From: Thermodesulfobacteriota bacterium
GTDB taxonomy: Bacteria > Desulfobacterota > BSN033 > UBA1163
Direction of reading: 5' to 3'
Length of the DNA stretch: 5,399 bases
Assembly (NCBI GenBank): GCA_030024065.1
Contig: JASEIE010000265.1
Span: 1-5,399, forward strand
The first letter of the stretch is position 1. The number at the start of each line of letters is the position of its first letter. The notes beneath the pieces were generated by a model that saw only the letters and a list, made by a program, of their open reading frames with translations, was not told where the DNA came from and made no database searches. Below, one piece after another: positions 1 to 5,399 of this stretch. Both the position numbers and the translations under genes were made by a program.

Positions 1-63
1 AGGAATCCAGTATTCTTGAAGTAATGATTAACGAAAAAACCGCTCAATTTAGGTTAAAATAAC

Positions 64-91
64 TTGTTAAAAATCGCACAAATAATATAAG
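64..91 (+). promoter_or_regulatory. Candidate sigma70-type promoter upstream of the ktrB-like gene
   Basis: A -35-like TTGTTA (64-69) is followed after 16 nt by TATAAG (86-91), which differs from the TATAAT consensus at one position. It lies in AT-rich DNA, about 85 nt before the ktrB-like start. A transcript from here would carry an untranslated leader containing the AGGAGG at 142-147. The boxes are seen in the sequence; that they function is inferred. It competes with the second candidate promoter at 137-165. Confidence 0.35.
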
Positions 92-136
92 GTGTTTATA
101 GAATAGTCAAGTTTTTTAAAAATTCCTCTGCTCCAG

Positions 137-165
137 TTGACAGGAGGGCTAATTTTAAGTAAAGT
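137..165 (+). promoter_or_regulatory. Candidate promoter with consensus -35, next to the ktrB-like start
   Basis: A perfect TTGACA (137-142) is separated by 17 nt from TAAAGT (160-165), which matches the -10 consensus at four of six positions. Initiation six to eight bases downstream would fall at about 172-174. The ktrB-like start codon (TTG 175 or ATG 181) would then have almost no 5' leader. This agrees with the absence of a properly spaced ribosome binding site at those codons. The sequence match is direct; function and leaderless translation are inference. Confidence 0.4.
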
Positions 166-174
166 CCATTGTAA

Positions 175-1554
175 TTGTCAATGAAAATTCGCATCCGGAT
201 TAAAAACTTTCTTTCAAGGCATCTCTCCCCTTCGAGGATATTCCTCCTCAGCTTCATTTCTGTCATCCTGACAGGCGCCATTCTTCTCTGGCTGCCTTTC
301 TCTGCCAATAGCGGACATCTCCGTTTTATAGATGCCCTCTTTACTTCCACCTCGGCGGTCTGCGTTACGGGACTGGTAGTCATTGATAATGGAAAAGATC
401 TCTCCCTTCTGGGTCAGGTGATCACCATCTTCCTTTTCCAGATCGGAGGATTGGGTATTATCACCTTCTCCACGGTCTTCTTCGTTATGATGGGAAGAGG
501 TATCTCCTTCAAGGGAAGGGAGATTGTCCAGACGACCTTCCTTCATACCCCTCGAAGAGATTTTTTCGCCATCCTGAAGTCGGTCCTCATCTTCACCCTC
601 TTCTTTGAATCCCTCGGAATCCTCCTCCTTTTCACACGGTTCTCCAGGGACTTTCCAGTGGGGAAGGCTCTCTACCAGGCGATCTATCACGCCATTTCCG
701 CCTTCAACAATTGCGGGTTTTCACTCTTTCCGGATAGCCTGATGCGTTACCAGGGAGACTTAGTAGTCAATCTCACGGTCATGGGGTTGCTCGTCATCGG
801 GGGGATTGGTTTCATCGTCCAGTATGAAGTCTTTTCAAAATGGAAGGGGGTTCAGAAAAAACTTTCCCTCCACAGCAGGATGGCGCTCATGACCACAGGG
901 ATCCTCATTTTTTCTGGCGCCATCTTATTCTATTTTTTCGAAAGAAATCACATCCTCAAGGATGTTCCAATCATGAATAAGTTCCTGGCTTCTTTATTCC
1001 AGTCGGTCACTCCGAGGACCTGCGGGTTCAATACAGTGGATATCGGGCTTCTGACCAATGCGACCATTCTGCTTCTCATTGTTCTCATGTTCATCGGGGC
1101 CTCTCCTGGCTCGACCGGCGGAGGGATTAAGACGACCAGTCTCGCCCTCCTTCTTTTGATGATCTGGAACCGGTTCAGGGGGAATGAAGAGGTGAATATC
1201 TCTAACCGGACGATCCCGAGAGAGATCATCAGCCGTACCCTCTCCATCATCTTTGCCTCTGCCTTCTCCATCTCTCTGATCACATCGGTTCTTCTGATCA
1301 CAGGAGGTGGAAATCTTCCTCCCCTGGGAAGCCGTTACCTCTTTGTGGAATACTTATTCGAGACGGTTTCCGCATTCGGGACAGTAGGATTATCGATGGG
1401 AGTCACTTCCGAATTGAATGACATTCAAAGAGCGGCTATCATCTTAATGATGTTTGCCGGCCGGGTGGGTCCCCTGACGCTCGCCTTCTCACTCTCGAGA
1501 GGGAAAGGGGGAAGGGGACTAACATACGCTGAAGAAGGGGTTATGGTGGGATAA
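175..1554 (+). CDS. ktrB: KtrB/TrkH-family potassium uptake channel subunit (Ktr type)
   Basis: Integral inner-membrane K+ conduit of the Trk/Ktr/HKT superfamily, expected to work as a dimer on a KtrA ring. The 459 residues match the usual KtrB length and lack the two extra N-terminal helices of TrkH. Four M1-P-M2 repeats are visible. Their filter loops are VCVTGL (P1, about 62-67), NNCGFS (P2, 178-183), RTCGFNT (P3, 281-287) and GTVGLSMG (P4, 402-409), each with the conserved glycine. The gating-loop signature GASPGSTGGGIKT is at 308-320, and the conserved Arg of GRVGPLT is at 429. The C-terminal VMVG is also typical. The frame opens at TTG 175 just after a stop at 172-174; ATG 181 is an equally good start and would give 457 residues. 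Neither has a well-spaced ribosome binding site. The KtrA-like regulator follows after 172 nt. Cysteines precede the filter glycine in P2 and P3, where I recall alanine in studied KtrB proteins. Confidence 0.95.
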   Translation: MSMKIRIRIKNFLSRHLSPSRIFLLSFISVILTGAILLWLPFSANSGHLRFIDALFTSTSAVCVTGLVVIDNGKDLSLLGQVITIFLFQIGGLGIITFSTVFFVMMGRGISFKGREIVQTTFLHTPRRDFFAILKSVLIFTLFFESLGILLLFTRFSRDFPVGKALYQAIYHAISAFNNCGFSLFPDSLMRYQGDLVVNLTVMGLLVIGGIGFIVQYEVFSKWKGVQKKLSLHSRMALMTTGILIFSGAILFYFFERNHILKDVPIMNKFLASLFQSVTPRTCGFNTVDIGLLTNATILLLIVLMFIGASPGSTGGGIKTTSLALLLLMIWNRFRGNEEVNISNRTIPREIISRTLSIIFASAFSISLITSVLLITGGGNLPPLGSRYLFVEYLFETVSAFGTVGLSMGVTSELNDIQRAAIILMMFAGRVGPLTLAFSLSRGKGGRGLTYAEEGVMVG

Positions 1555-1574
1555 TATTCTATATGTTTGTGTTA

Positions 1575-1687
1575 GGGCTACGGTTACGAAGCCCGTTTCG
1601 GTTACTGGTTAAGGTTACGTGTAAAGCATTAAGAGACGTTAAACATAGCCTTTTATTAACGATACGGGCATCGTTACCCTGACCGTC
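1575..1687 (+). repeat. GTTA/TAAC-rich intergenic segment with small inverted repeats
   Basis: The gap between the ktrB-like and ktrA-like genes has no open frame of note and repeats a short motif. GGTTAC occurs at 1582, 1600 and 1613, GGTTAAG at 1607, and CGTTA or TAACG forms recur further on. Two stem-loops can be drawn. GGGCT (1575-1579) pairs with AGCCC (1590-1594) around a loop carrying the first GGTTACG. TAACGAT (1657-1663) pairs perfectly with ATCGTTA (1670-1676) around a 6-nt loop. Neither stem is followed by a T-tract, so an intrinsic terminator is unlikely. A regulator-binding or mRNA-processing role is possible but unproven. Confidence 0.4.
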
Positions 1688-1726
1688 TAACGAAATCTAT
1701 TTTCTAATTGAGATGGAAGATCTTTG

Positions 1727-2374
1727 ATGAAACGAGTGATTGTGATCGGCTTGGGGATTTTTGGTTTTAATATCGCAAAAGACCTCTATGAAAACGGGAT
1801 AGAAGTCATTGCCATTGATAAGGACAGAGAAGTCATTCAAAGGATCAAAGACTTTTCCACGAAGGCGATCCTTTCCGATGGAACGGATAAGGAGGTGATG
1901 GAGTCGATTGGAATCCAGGAGGATGATGTGGTCATTCTCTCCTTTGGAGAGGATCTGGCTGCTGCTACCCTCATTACTTTCCACCTCAAAAAGATGAAGG
2001 TGAAACGGATTATTGTGAAGGCACCCAATGAGGATCATAAGCGTGTATTAGAGAAGGTCGGGGCCACGGAAGTGATCATTCCGGAAAAGGAGATGGCGGA
2101 CAAGGTGGCCAGAAGCCTGATCTCCCCGAATGTCCTCGATTATATCCCTCTCTCCGATGACTATACGATCTGCGAAATGGTTCCTCCTTCCAGTTTTATG
2201 GGAAAGACGATCGGAGAACTCCATCTGAGAAGCCGGTACCACATCGAGGTGATTGCCATAAGGGAGGTGCTTCCCGAACGAATCAGAATGGTCCCTCAAG
2301 CCGATTTTGTGATCAAGGACAGCGATATTTTGGTTGTGATCGGTAAGGAAGAGGATATCCAGAAAATCAAATAA
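1727..2374 (+). CDS. ktrA: KtrA/TrkA-family single-RCK potassium channel regulator
   Basis: Cytosolic gating subunit predicted to form an octameric RCK ring under the KtrB channel and to sense nucleotides such as ATP/ADP or NAD(H). The 215 residues are typical of KtrA, about half the length of TrkA. The N-terminal RCK (Rossmann) domain spans about 1-130. It has the dinucleotide loop GLGIFG (8-13) and an acidic residue closing strand 2 (D31, in VIAIDKD). The C-terminal RCK-C (TrkA_C) domain spans about 137-215, with the FMGKTIGEL motif near 157-165. ATG 1727 is preferred because GGAAG (1715-1719) lies 7 nt upstream; TTG 1724 in the same frame would add one residue. The gene sits between the KtrB-like channel and a full TrkA. 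Pairing with KtrB is inferred from family and order. The 172-nt gap leaves open whether both share one transcript. Confidence 0.92.
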   Translation: MKRVIVIGLGIFGFNIAKDLYENGIEVIAIDKDREVIQRIKDFSTKAILSDGTDKEVMESIGIQEDDVVILSFGEDLAAATLITFHLKKMKVKRIIVKAPNEDHKRVLEKVGATEVIIPEKEMADKVARSLISPNVLDYIPLSDDYTICEMVPPSSFMGKTIGELHLRSRYHIEVIAIREVLPERIRMVPQADFVIKDSDILVVIGKEEDIQKIK

Positions 2375-2398
2375 GGAGATAAGGAGATGGGGAGATAG
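2373..2398 (+). promoter_or_regulatory. Triplicated Shine-Dalgarno repeat before trkA
   Basis: Three consecutive 8-bp units fill the space between ktrA and trkA: AAGGAGAT (2373-2380), AAGGAGAT (2381-2388) and GGGGAGAT (2389-2396). The first overlaps the ktrA stop codon (TAA 2372-2374). Each unit contains GGAG. The third lies 4 nt before ATG 2399 and is the likely working ribosome binding site; the second is 12 nt away. The second unit ends in an ATG (2386-2388) that opens only a three-codon frame closing at TAG 2395-2397. The close spacing supports co-transcription and coupled translation of ktrA and trkA. Confidence 0.7.
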
Positions 2399-3739
2399 AT
2401 GAAGATCGTTATCATCGGAGCCGGGGAGGTGGGATTCTACCTGGCCCAGAGGCTCTCCTTAGAGAAGCATGATCTGGTCATCATCGATAACGATCCGGCG
2501 AAGTGCACCCATGCCCAGGAAGCCCTTGATGTCTCGGTGATTGAGGGAAACGCCTCAAGCCAGATGGTTTTGAAGGAAGCAGGTATGGAGTCGGCGGATA
2601 TGCTCATTGCCGCCTCGGGCGTCGATGAGATCAACATCATTGCCTGTATGGTTGCCTCAAAAATGGGGGTGAAGAGAAAGATAGCCCGGGTGAGAAATCC
2701 GGATTATTATGACAGATCGTCCATTCTTAAACCCGAAGATATCGGAGTGGATCTCTTTATTCACCCTGAAGAGGAGGTGATCGAAGAGATCACCCGGCTC
2801 CTCATGCGCGCCTCTGCTTCGGAGGTGGTCGAATTCGAAAAGGGGAAGATTCTGGTGGTGGGACTTAAGCTGGACGCACATTGTCCACACTTAAATAAGC
2901 CATTGAAAGAGATTGGAAGCGAGGAGGGGAGGAGAGATATTCGGGTCGTGGCCATGCTGAAGGGTGAAAAGACGATCATTCCCACCGGAGAGGACTATTT
3001 TAGCAGGAACGACCAGATCTTTGTGATTGCCAAGCGGGAAAGCCTTCCCCAAGTCCTCGCCCTAACCGGCAAAACAGACCAGAAACTCGATAAGATCATG
3101 ATCCTGGGGGGAGGAAAGATTGGCCGGGGATTGGCTGAAAAATTGGAGAAGCAGATCGAAGTCACCCTCATCGAATCGAATAAGGAGAAGTCGGTTAAAA
3201 TTGCCTCCCAACTCAAACGCACAGCGGTTTATCAGGCAGACGGGACCGAGATCGATACTCTTGCGAGAGAAGGCCTCCTCAATATGGATGCCTTCATTGC
3301 CGTCGCCTCAGACGATGAGACAAACATCCTTTCCTGCTTGCTGGCCAAGCATCTCGGGATTCATAAGACGATTGCCCTGGTCAATAAACCGACCTATCTT
3401 CCGCTCATGCCTGTCATCGGGATTGACTCTACCGTCAATGTTCGTCTCTCCACTGCGAGCGCCATCTTGCGATTTGTCCGGAGAGGTTCCATTCTCTCCG
3501 CGGCCACATTCCATGGAATTGATGCGGAGGCCATTGAATTTGAGATCACGAAATCAAATAAAATAACCGGGAAGCCTCTGAAAGACCTGGGGTTGCCAAA
3601 GGGGTCTCTCATTGCAGCGGTGGTTCGCGGAGACGAGGTTTTTATCCCCTACGGGAAGAGCCTTCTCCAATCCGGAGACAAAGTGATTGTCTTTGCACTG
3701 CCAACGGCAATTCATTCCATTGAAAAAAGATTTTCGTAA
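2399..3739 (+). CDS. trkA: TrkA, tandem-RCK potassium uptake regulator
   Basis: Peripheral cytosolic subunit that assembles under TrkH and gates K+ uptake in response to bound nucleotides. The 446 residues are close to the roughly 458 of E. coli TrkA and show the expected duplicated layout of RCK-N, RCK-C, RCK-N, RCK-C. The first Rossmann domain has GAGEVG at 7-12 with acidic D30 (VIIDND) ending strand 2, plus the family motif ARVRNPDY at 96-103. The first RCK-C domain covers about 140-220. The second Rossmann domain starts near 231 with GGGKIG at 237-242 and acidic E259. The last RCK-C domain covers about 370-440. Both nucleotide loops look intact, so neither half is obviously degenerate. 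The start ATG 2399 is supported by the upstream GGGGAG. It lies 24 nt after the ktrA-like gene, implying an operon, while its expected partner trkH is 267 nt downstream. Confidence 0.95.
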   Translation: MKIVIIGAGEVGFYLAQRLSLEKHDLVIIDNDPAKCTHAQEALDVSVIEGNASSQMVLKEAGMESADMLIAASGVDEINIIACMVASKMGVKRKIARVRNPDYYDRSSILKPEDIGVDLFIHPEEEVIEEITRLLMRASASEVVEFEKGKILVVGLKLDAHCPHLNKPLKEIGSEEGRRDIRVVAMLKGEKTIIPTGEDYFSRNDQIFVIAKRESLPQVLALTGKTDQKLDKIMILGGGKIGRGLAEKLEKQIEVTLIESNKEKSVKIASQLKRTAVYQADGTEIDTLAREGLLNMDAFIAVASDDETNILSCLLAKHLGIHKTIALVNKPTYLPLMPVIGIDSTVNVRLSTASAILRFVRRGSILSAATFHGIDAEAIEFEITKSNKITGKPLKDLGLPKGSLIAAVVRGDEVFIPYGKSLLQSGDKVIVFALPTAIHSIEKRFS

Positions 3740-3741
3740 GT

Positions 3742-3770
3742 AAAGAGCCCTGCCAACAGGGCGGGGCTTT
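3742..3770 (+). terminator. Terminator-like hairpin after trkA
   Basis: Starting a few bases after the trkA stop, GCCCTG (3747-3752) pairs perfectly with CAGGGC (3757-3762) around a CCAA loop. A competing, longer fold pairs AAA plus GCCC (3742-3744, 3747-3750) with GGGCTTT (3764-3770), leaving a 2-nt bulge. GC-rich stems placed just past a stop codon suggest transcript termination or 3'-end protection. The following T-run is only three bases, so intrinsic termination may be weak. Confidence 0.5.
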
Positions 3771-3801
3771 AAAACCTAAATGATTCAAAACCCAAACCGA
3801 G

Positions 3802-3854
3802 ATCCCGAAATCCTTAGATCCTGAATCAAGTTCAGGACCTGGTTCGGGATGACA
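3802..3854 (+). repeat. Nested palindromic element, copy A
   Basis: Outer arms ATCCCGAA (3802-3809) and TTCGGGAT (3843-3850) are perfect inverted repeats. They enclose a second perfect stem, TCCTGAA (3819-3825) with TTCAGGA (3831-3837), around a 5-nt loop. GGTTCGG (3841-3847) could instead pair with CCGAACC (3865-3871). The core 3816-3837 matches the reverse complement of 3881-3902 at 18 of 22 positions, and both copies lead into TGACA. Palindromes of this style are common dispersed intergenic repeats in several Gram-negative lineages; membership of a genome-wide family is inferred. Confidence 0.6.
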
Positions 3855-3875
3855 AAAACGAAAACCGAACCCTGT

Positions 3876-3911
3876 TGTCATGCTGAACTCGTTTCAGCAT
3901 CTGATTTTTTT
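3876..3911 (+). repeat. Palindromic element, copy B (inverted), hairpin with T7 tract
   Basis: ATGCTGAA (3880-3887) pairs perfectly with TTCAGCAT (3893-3900) around a 5-nt loop. Four bases (CTGA) later comes a run of seven Ts (3905-3911). This resembles an intrinsic terminator for + strand transcription, although the 4-nt gap and modest GC content of the stem weaken it. The core is an inverted copy of the element at 3816-3837 without that copy's 12-nt insertion. It may act as a second terminator separating trkA from trkH, or simply be a dispersed repeat. Confidence 0.55.
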
Positions 3912-3923
3912 CCCTTTGGCAGA

Positions 3924-3986
3924 CACACCTTTCATCTTCGTCCCTGCCTACCGGCAGGCAGGCACAGGAAGGGGTTTTTAGGTGTG
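3924..3986 (+). repeat. Nested inverted repeat with CCTGCCT/AGGCAGG core, before trkH
   Basis: The inner arms CCTGCCT (3943-3949) and AGGCAGG (3956-3962) form a perfect 7-bp stem with loop ACCGGC. An alternative inner pairing is TGCC (3945-3948) with GGCA (3953-3956). Outer arms CACACCT (3924-3930) and AGGTGTG (3980-3986) are also perfect inverted repeats and could close a larger structure ending 20 nt before the trkH start. The core is of the short GC-rich palindrome type often scattered between genes in uncultivated bacteria. I see no T-tract directly after the inner stem. A role in trkH expression is speculative. Confidence 0.5.
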
Positions 3987-4006
3987 ATCTTAATCAAGAG
4001 AAGGCG

Positions 4007-5399
4007 TTGAAACTTTCTAATATCATTTATACCTTGTCCAGCCTGTGGCTGCTCCTCAGCGGGTTCTTTGTCCTGCCATTAGGATTCTCATTCTATTACC
4101 GGGATGGACTCCAATTCATTTATATCTTTCAGATGATCGGGATGGGCCTCCTGAGCCTGACCCTTCGGTTTCTCACAAAGAGGCCGAAAGAGCTCAGCAT
4201 CAGGGAGGCCTTCCTGACCGTCACCCTGAGCTGGGTCACTTTCTCCCTCTTCGGCTCTGTTCCCTTCATGGTATCGGGTCATATCCCAAACCTGACAGAT
4301 GCCTTTTTCGAGACAATGTCAGGGTTTACCACAACCGGAGCGACCATCCTGGCCGATATCGAGGCTCTTCCGAAGAGTTTGCTGCTCTGGCGAAACATGA
4401 CGCAGTGGCTGGGAGGAATGGGAGTCATTGCCCTGGCCGTCGCCGTCCTTCCCTTCCTGGGTGTTGGAGGCGCTCAACTTTTTAAGGCTGAAGTTCCGGG
4501 TCCCATCAAGGATAAGATTTCTCCCCGCATCAGTGAGACAGCCAAGATCCTCTGGGGTGTTTATCTCCTCTTCACCGTTGCGCAAATTCTTCTTCTGATG
4601 CTGGGCGGTCTCCCTTTCTTCGACTCAATCTGTGCGACCTTTGGAACATTGGCCACCGGTGGGTTTACTCCCACCAATGGGAGTATTGCCGACTACCCTT
4701 CTCCTTATGTCCATTATGTCATCATCATTTTCATGTTTATTGCAGGGGTCAATTTCTCTTTACACTACTGGGCGCTCAAGGGGAGATTCAATTTATATTT
4801 TTCCAATCCGGAGTTTCGCTTTTTTCTGGGCGTGGTCGCCATTGCCACAGGATTGATCATGACCGCACGTTTGTGCAGCGGAGAGGCTTTTTCAGAGGAA
4901 TTTTTCAGGAGCACTCTCTTCCAGACGGTTTCAATCGTTACCACCACAGGCTTTGTCACCCATGACTATGAACAATGGCCTTTTGTGACTCAAGTCATCC
5001 TCCTTGCGCTGATGCTGATCGGAGGCTGTACCAGTTCCACCGGGGGAGGAATGAAGAATGTGAGAATTCTTGTTGCCTTCAAATTCATGGGGTCCGAATT
5101 AAAAAAGTTGTTCCACCCTCATGGTATCTTTCCAATCAGGATGGGTGATAGGACCGTTTCCGAAAGGATGGTATCGAATATCATTGGGTTCATCGCCTTT
5201 TACATCCTTATCTTCTTTTTGGGTGTGATGGTCATGACCGCTATCGGGCTGGATATCGATACGTCCATCGGCGCGGTGGCAGCCACACTCGGAAATGTGG
5301 GGCCTGGAATAGGGGGGGTAGGTCCAGTGGAAAATTATTCCCATCTTCCGGTCATGGGGAAATGGATTCTCTCTTTCCTGATGATGATCGGTCGTCTGG
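4007..5399 (+). CDS. trkH: TrkH potassium uptake channel subunit (3' end cut by window)
   Basis: Integral membrane K+ conduit of the Trk system, partner of TrkA. The frame has no stop through the window edge: 464 codons are present, and E. coli TrkH has 483 residues, so about 20 are missing. TTG 4007 is chosen because the translation from it (MKLSNIIYTL, reaching YYRDG at 30-34) lines up with the TrkH N-terminus; purine-rich AGAGAAGG lies just upstream at a short spacing. Two extra N-terminal helices (about 5-29 and 35-55) mark TrkH rather than KtrB. The four filter loops are FTTTGAT (107-113), LATGGFTP (215-222), VTTTGFVT (311-318) and GNVGPGIGG (429-437). The gating loop GGCTSSTGGGMK is at 339-350, and the conserved GRL of the last helix occupies the final codons. 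The 267-nt repeat-filled gap after trkA suggests transcription at least partly separate from trkA. Confidence 0.95.
   Translation, partial: MKLSNIIYTLSSLWLLLSGFFVLPLGFSFYYRDGLQFIYIFQMIGMGLLSLTLRFLTKRPKELSIREAFLTVTLSWVTFSLFGSVPFMVSGHIPNLTDAFFETMSGFTTTGATILADIEALPKSLLLWRNMTQWLGGMGVIALAVAVLPFLGVGGAQLFKAEVPGPIKDKISPRISETAKILWGVYLLFTVAQILLLMLGGLPFFDSICATFGTLATGGFTPTNGSIADYPSPYVHYVIIIFMFIAGVNFSLHYWALKGRFNLYFSNPEFRFFLGVVAIATGLIMTARLCSGEAFSEEFFRSTLFQTVSIVTTTGFVTHDYEQWPFVTQVILLALMLIGGCTSSTGGGMKNVRILVAFKFMGSELKKLFHPHGIFPIRMGDRTVSERMVSNIIGFIAFYILIFFLGVMVMTAIGLDIDTSIGAVAATLGNVGPGIGGVGPVENYSHLPVMGKWILSFLMMIGRL

Noticed and set aside
3..62. Possible tail of an upstream + strand gene: 19 codons open from the window edge and ending at TAA 60-62.
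   Set aside because: It is too short to show any family motif, another frame also ends nearby (TAA 22-24), and the surroundings are AT-rich and promoter-like. More sequence to the left would decide it.
1..174. A riboswitch (for example the c-di-AMP ydaO type found ahead of ktr genes in Firmicutes) upstream of the ktrB-like gene.
   Set aside because: The leader is short and AT-rich, with no extended conserved stems, and the best promoter candidate leaves almost no leader RNA.
214..690. Long open frame on the minus strand opposite the ktrB-like gene.
   Set aside because: Its translation is charged and low in complexity, with no recognisable motif. It lies wholly inside a clear membrane-protein gene and is best explained as a codon-usage shadow.
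3120..3566. 148-codon + strand frame within trkA.
   Set aside because: It is out of frame with the strongly supported TrkA reading frame, whose RCK motifs run through the same bases. It has an Arg/Ser/Pro-rich shadow composition.
3916..3944. Promoter for trkH starting with TTGGCA at 3916-3921.
   Set aside because: The -35 match is good, but the sequence 16-18 nt downstream is GC-rich (around CGTCCC) with no -10 resemblance.
3740..4006. CRISPR array or insertion-sequence remnant in the repeat-rich gap.
   Set aside because: The repeats are inverted and unlike in size, not regularly spaced direct repeats, and there is no transposase fragment or target-site duplication that I can identify.
4045..4485. 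146-codon + strand frame within trkH.
   Set aside because: It overlaps the TrkH frame, which carries the filter loop FTTTGAT and membrane helices in the same bases. The translation looks like a frameshift product, not a real protein.

Overview
The window holds a four-gene potassium-uptake cluster, all on the + strand. It encodes two complete but different K+ transport systems of the Trk/Ktr/HKT superfamily. The first is Ktr-type: a KtrB-like channel subunit (175-1554) followed by a KtrA-like single-RCK regulator (1727-2374). The second is Trk-type: a tandem-RCK TrkA (2399-3739) followed by a TrkH channel subunit (4007 to beyond the window end). The gene order is channel, regulator, regulator, channel. 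The two regulators are nearly contiguous, with 24 nt between them.

Region by region: 1-174 is an AT-rich leader with two candidate sigma70-type promoters and no convincing gene. The gap 1555-1726 is non-coding, rich in GTTA/TAAC motifs, and contains small inverted repeats. The gap 2375-2398 is made of three near-identical 8-bp units that each carry a Shine-Dalgarno core. The gap 3740-4006 is a dense block of inverted repeats: a terminator-like hairpin just after trkA, an inverted pair of a 22-nt palindromic element with one compensatory base change, and a CCTGCCT/AGGCAGG hairpin. The trkH reading frame then runs off the right edge about 20 residues short of the usual C-terminus.

How the genes work together: in characterised homologues, KtrB and TrkH are membrane K+ conduits built from four M1-P-M2 repeats, each with a glycine in its filter loop. 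KtrA and TrkA are cytosolic ring-forming RCK proteins that bind nucleotides and gate the channel. The natural pairings here are KtrB with KtrA and TrkH with TrkA. Cross-regulation is conceivable but is not shown by the sequence.

Organism: a bacterium of moderate GC content. The combination of Ktr and Trk systems and the style of the intergenic palindromes (CCTGAA...TTCAGG and CCTGCC...GGCAGG) recall uncultivated Gram-negative lineages such as Desulfobacterota or Nitrospirota. That placement is an impression and is weakly supported. I see no mobile element, RNA gene, CRISPR array or clearly new system. The coding content is recognisable housekeeping, and the more unusual material lies in the intergenic DNA.
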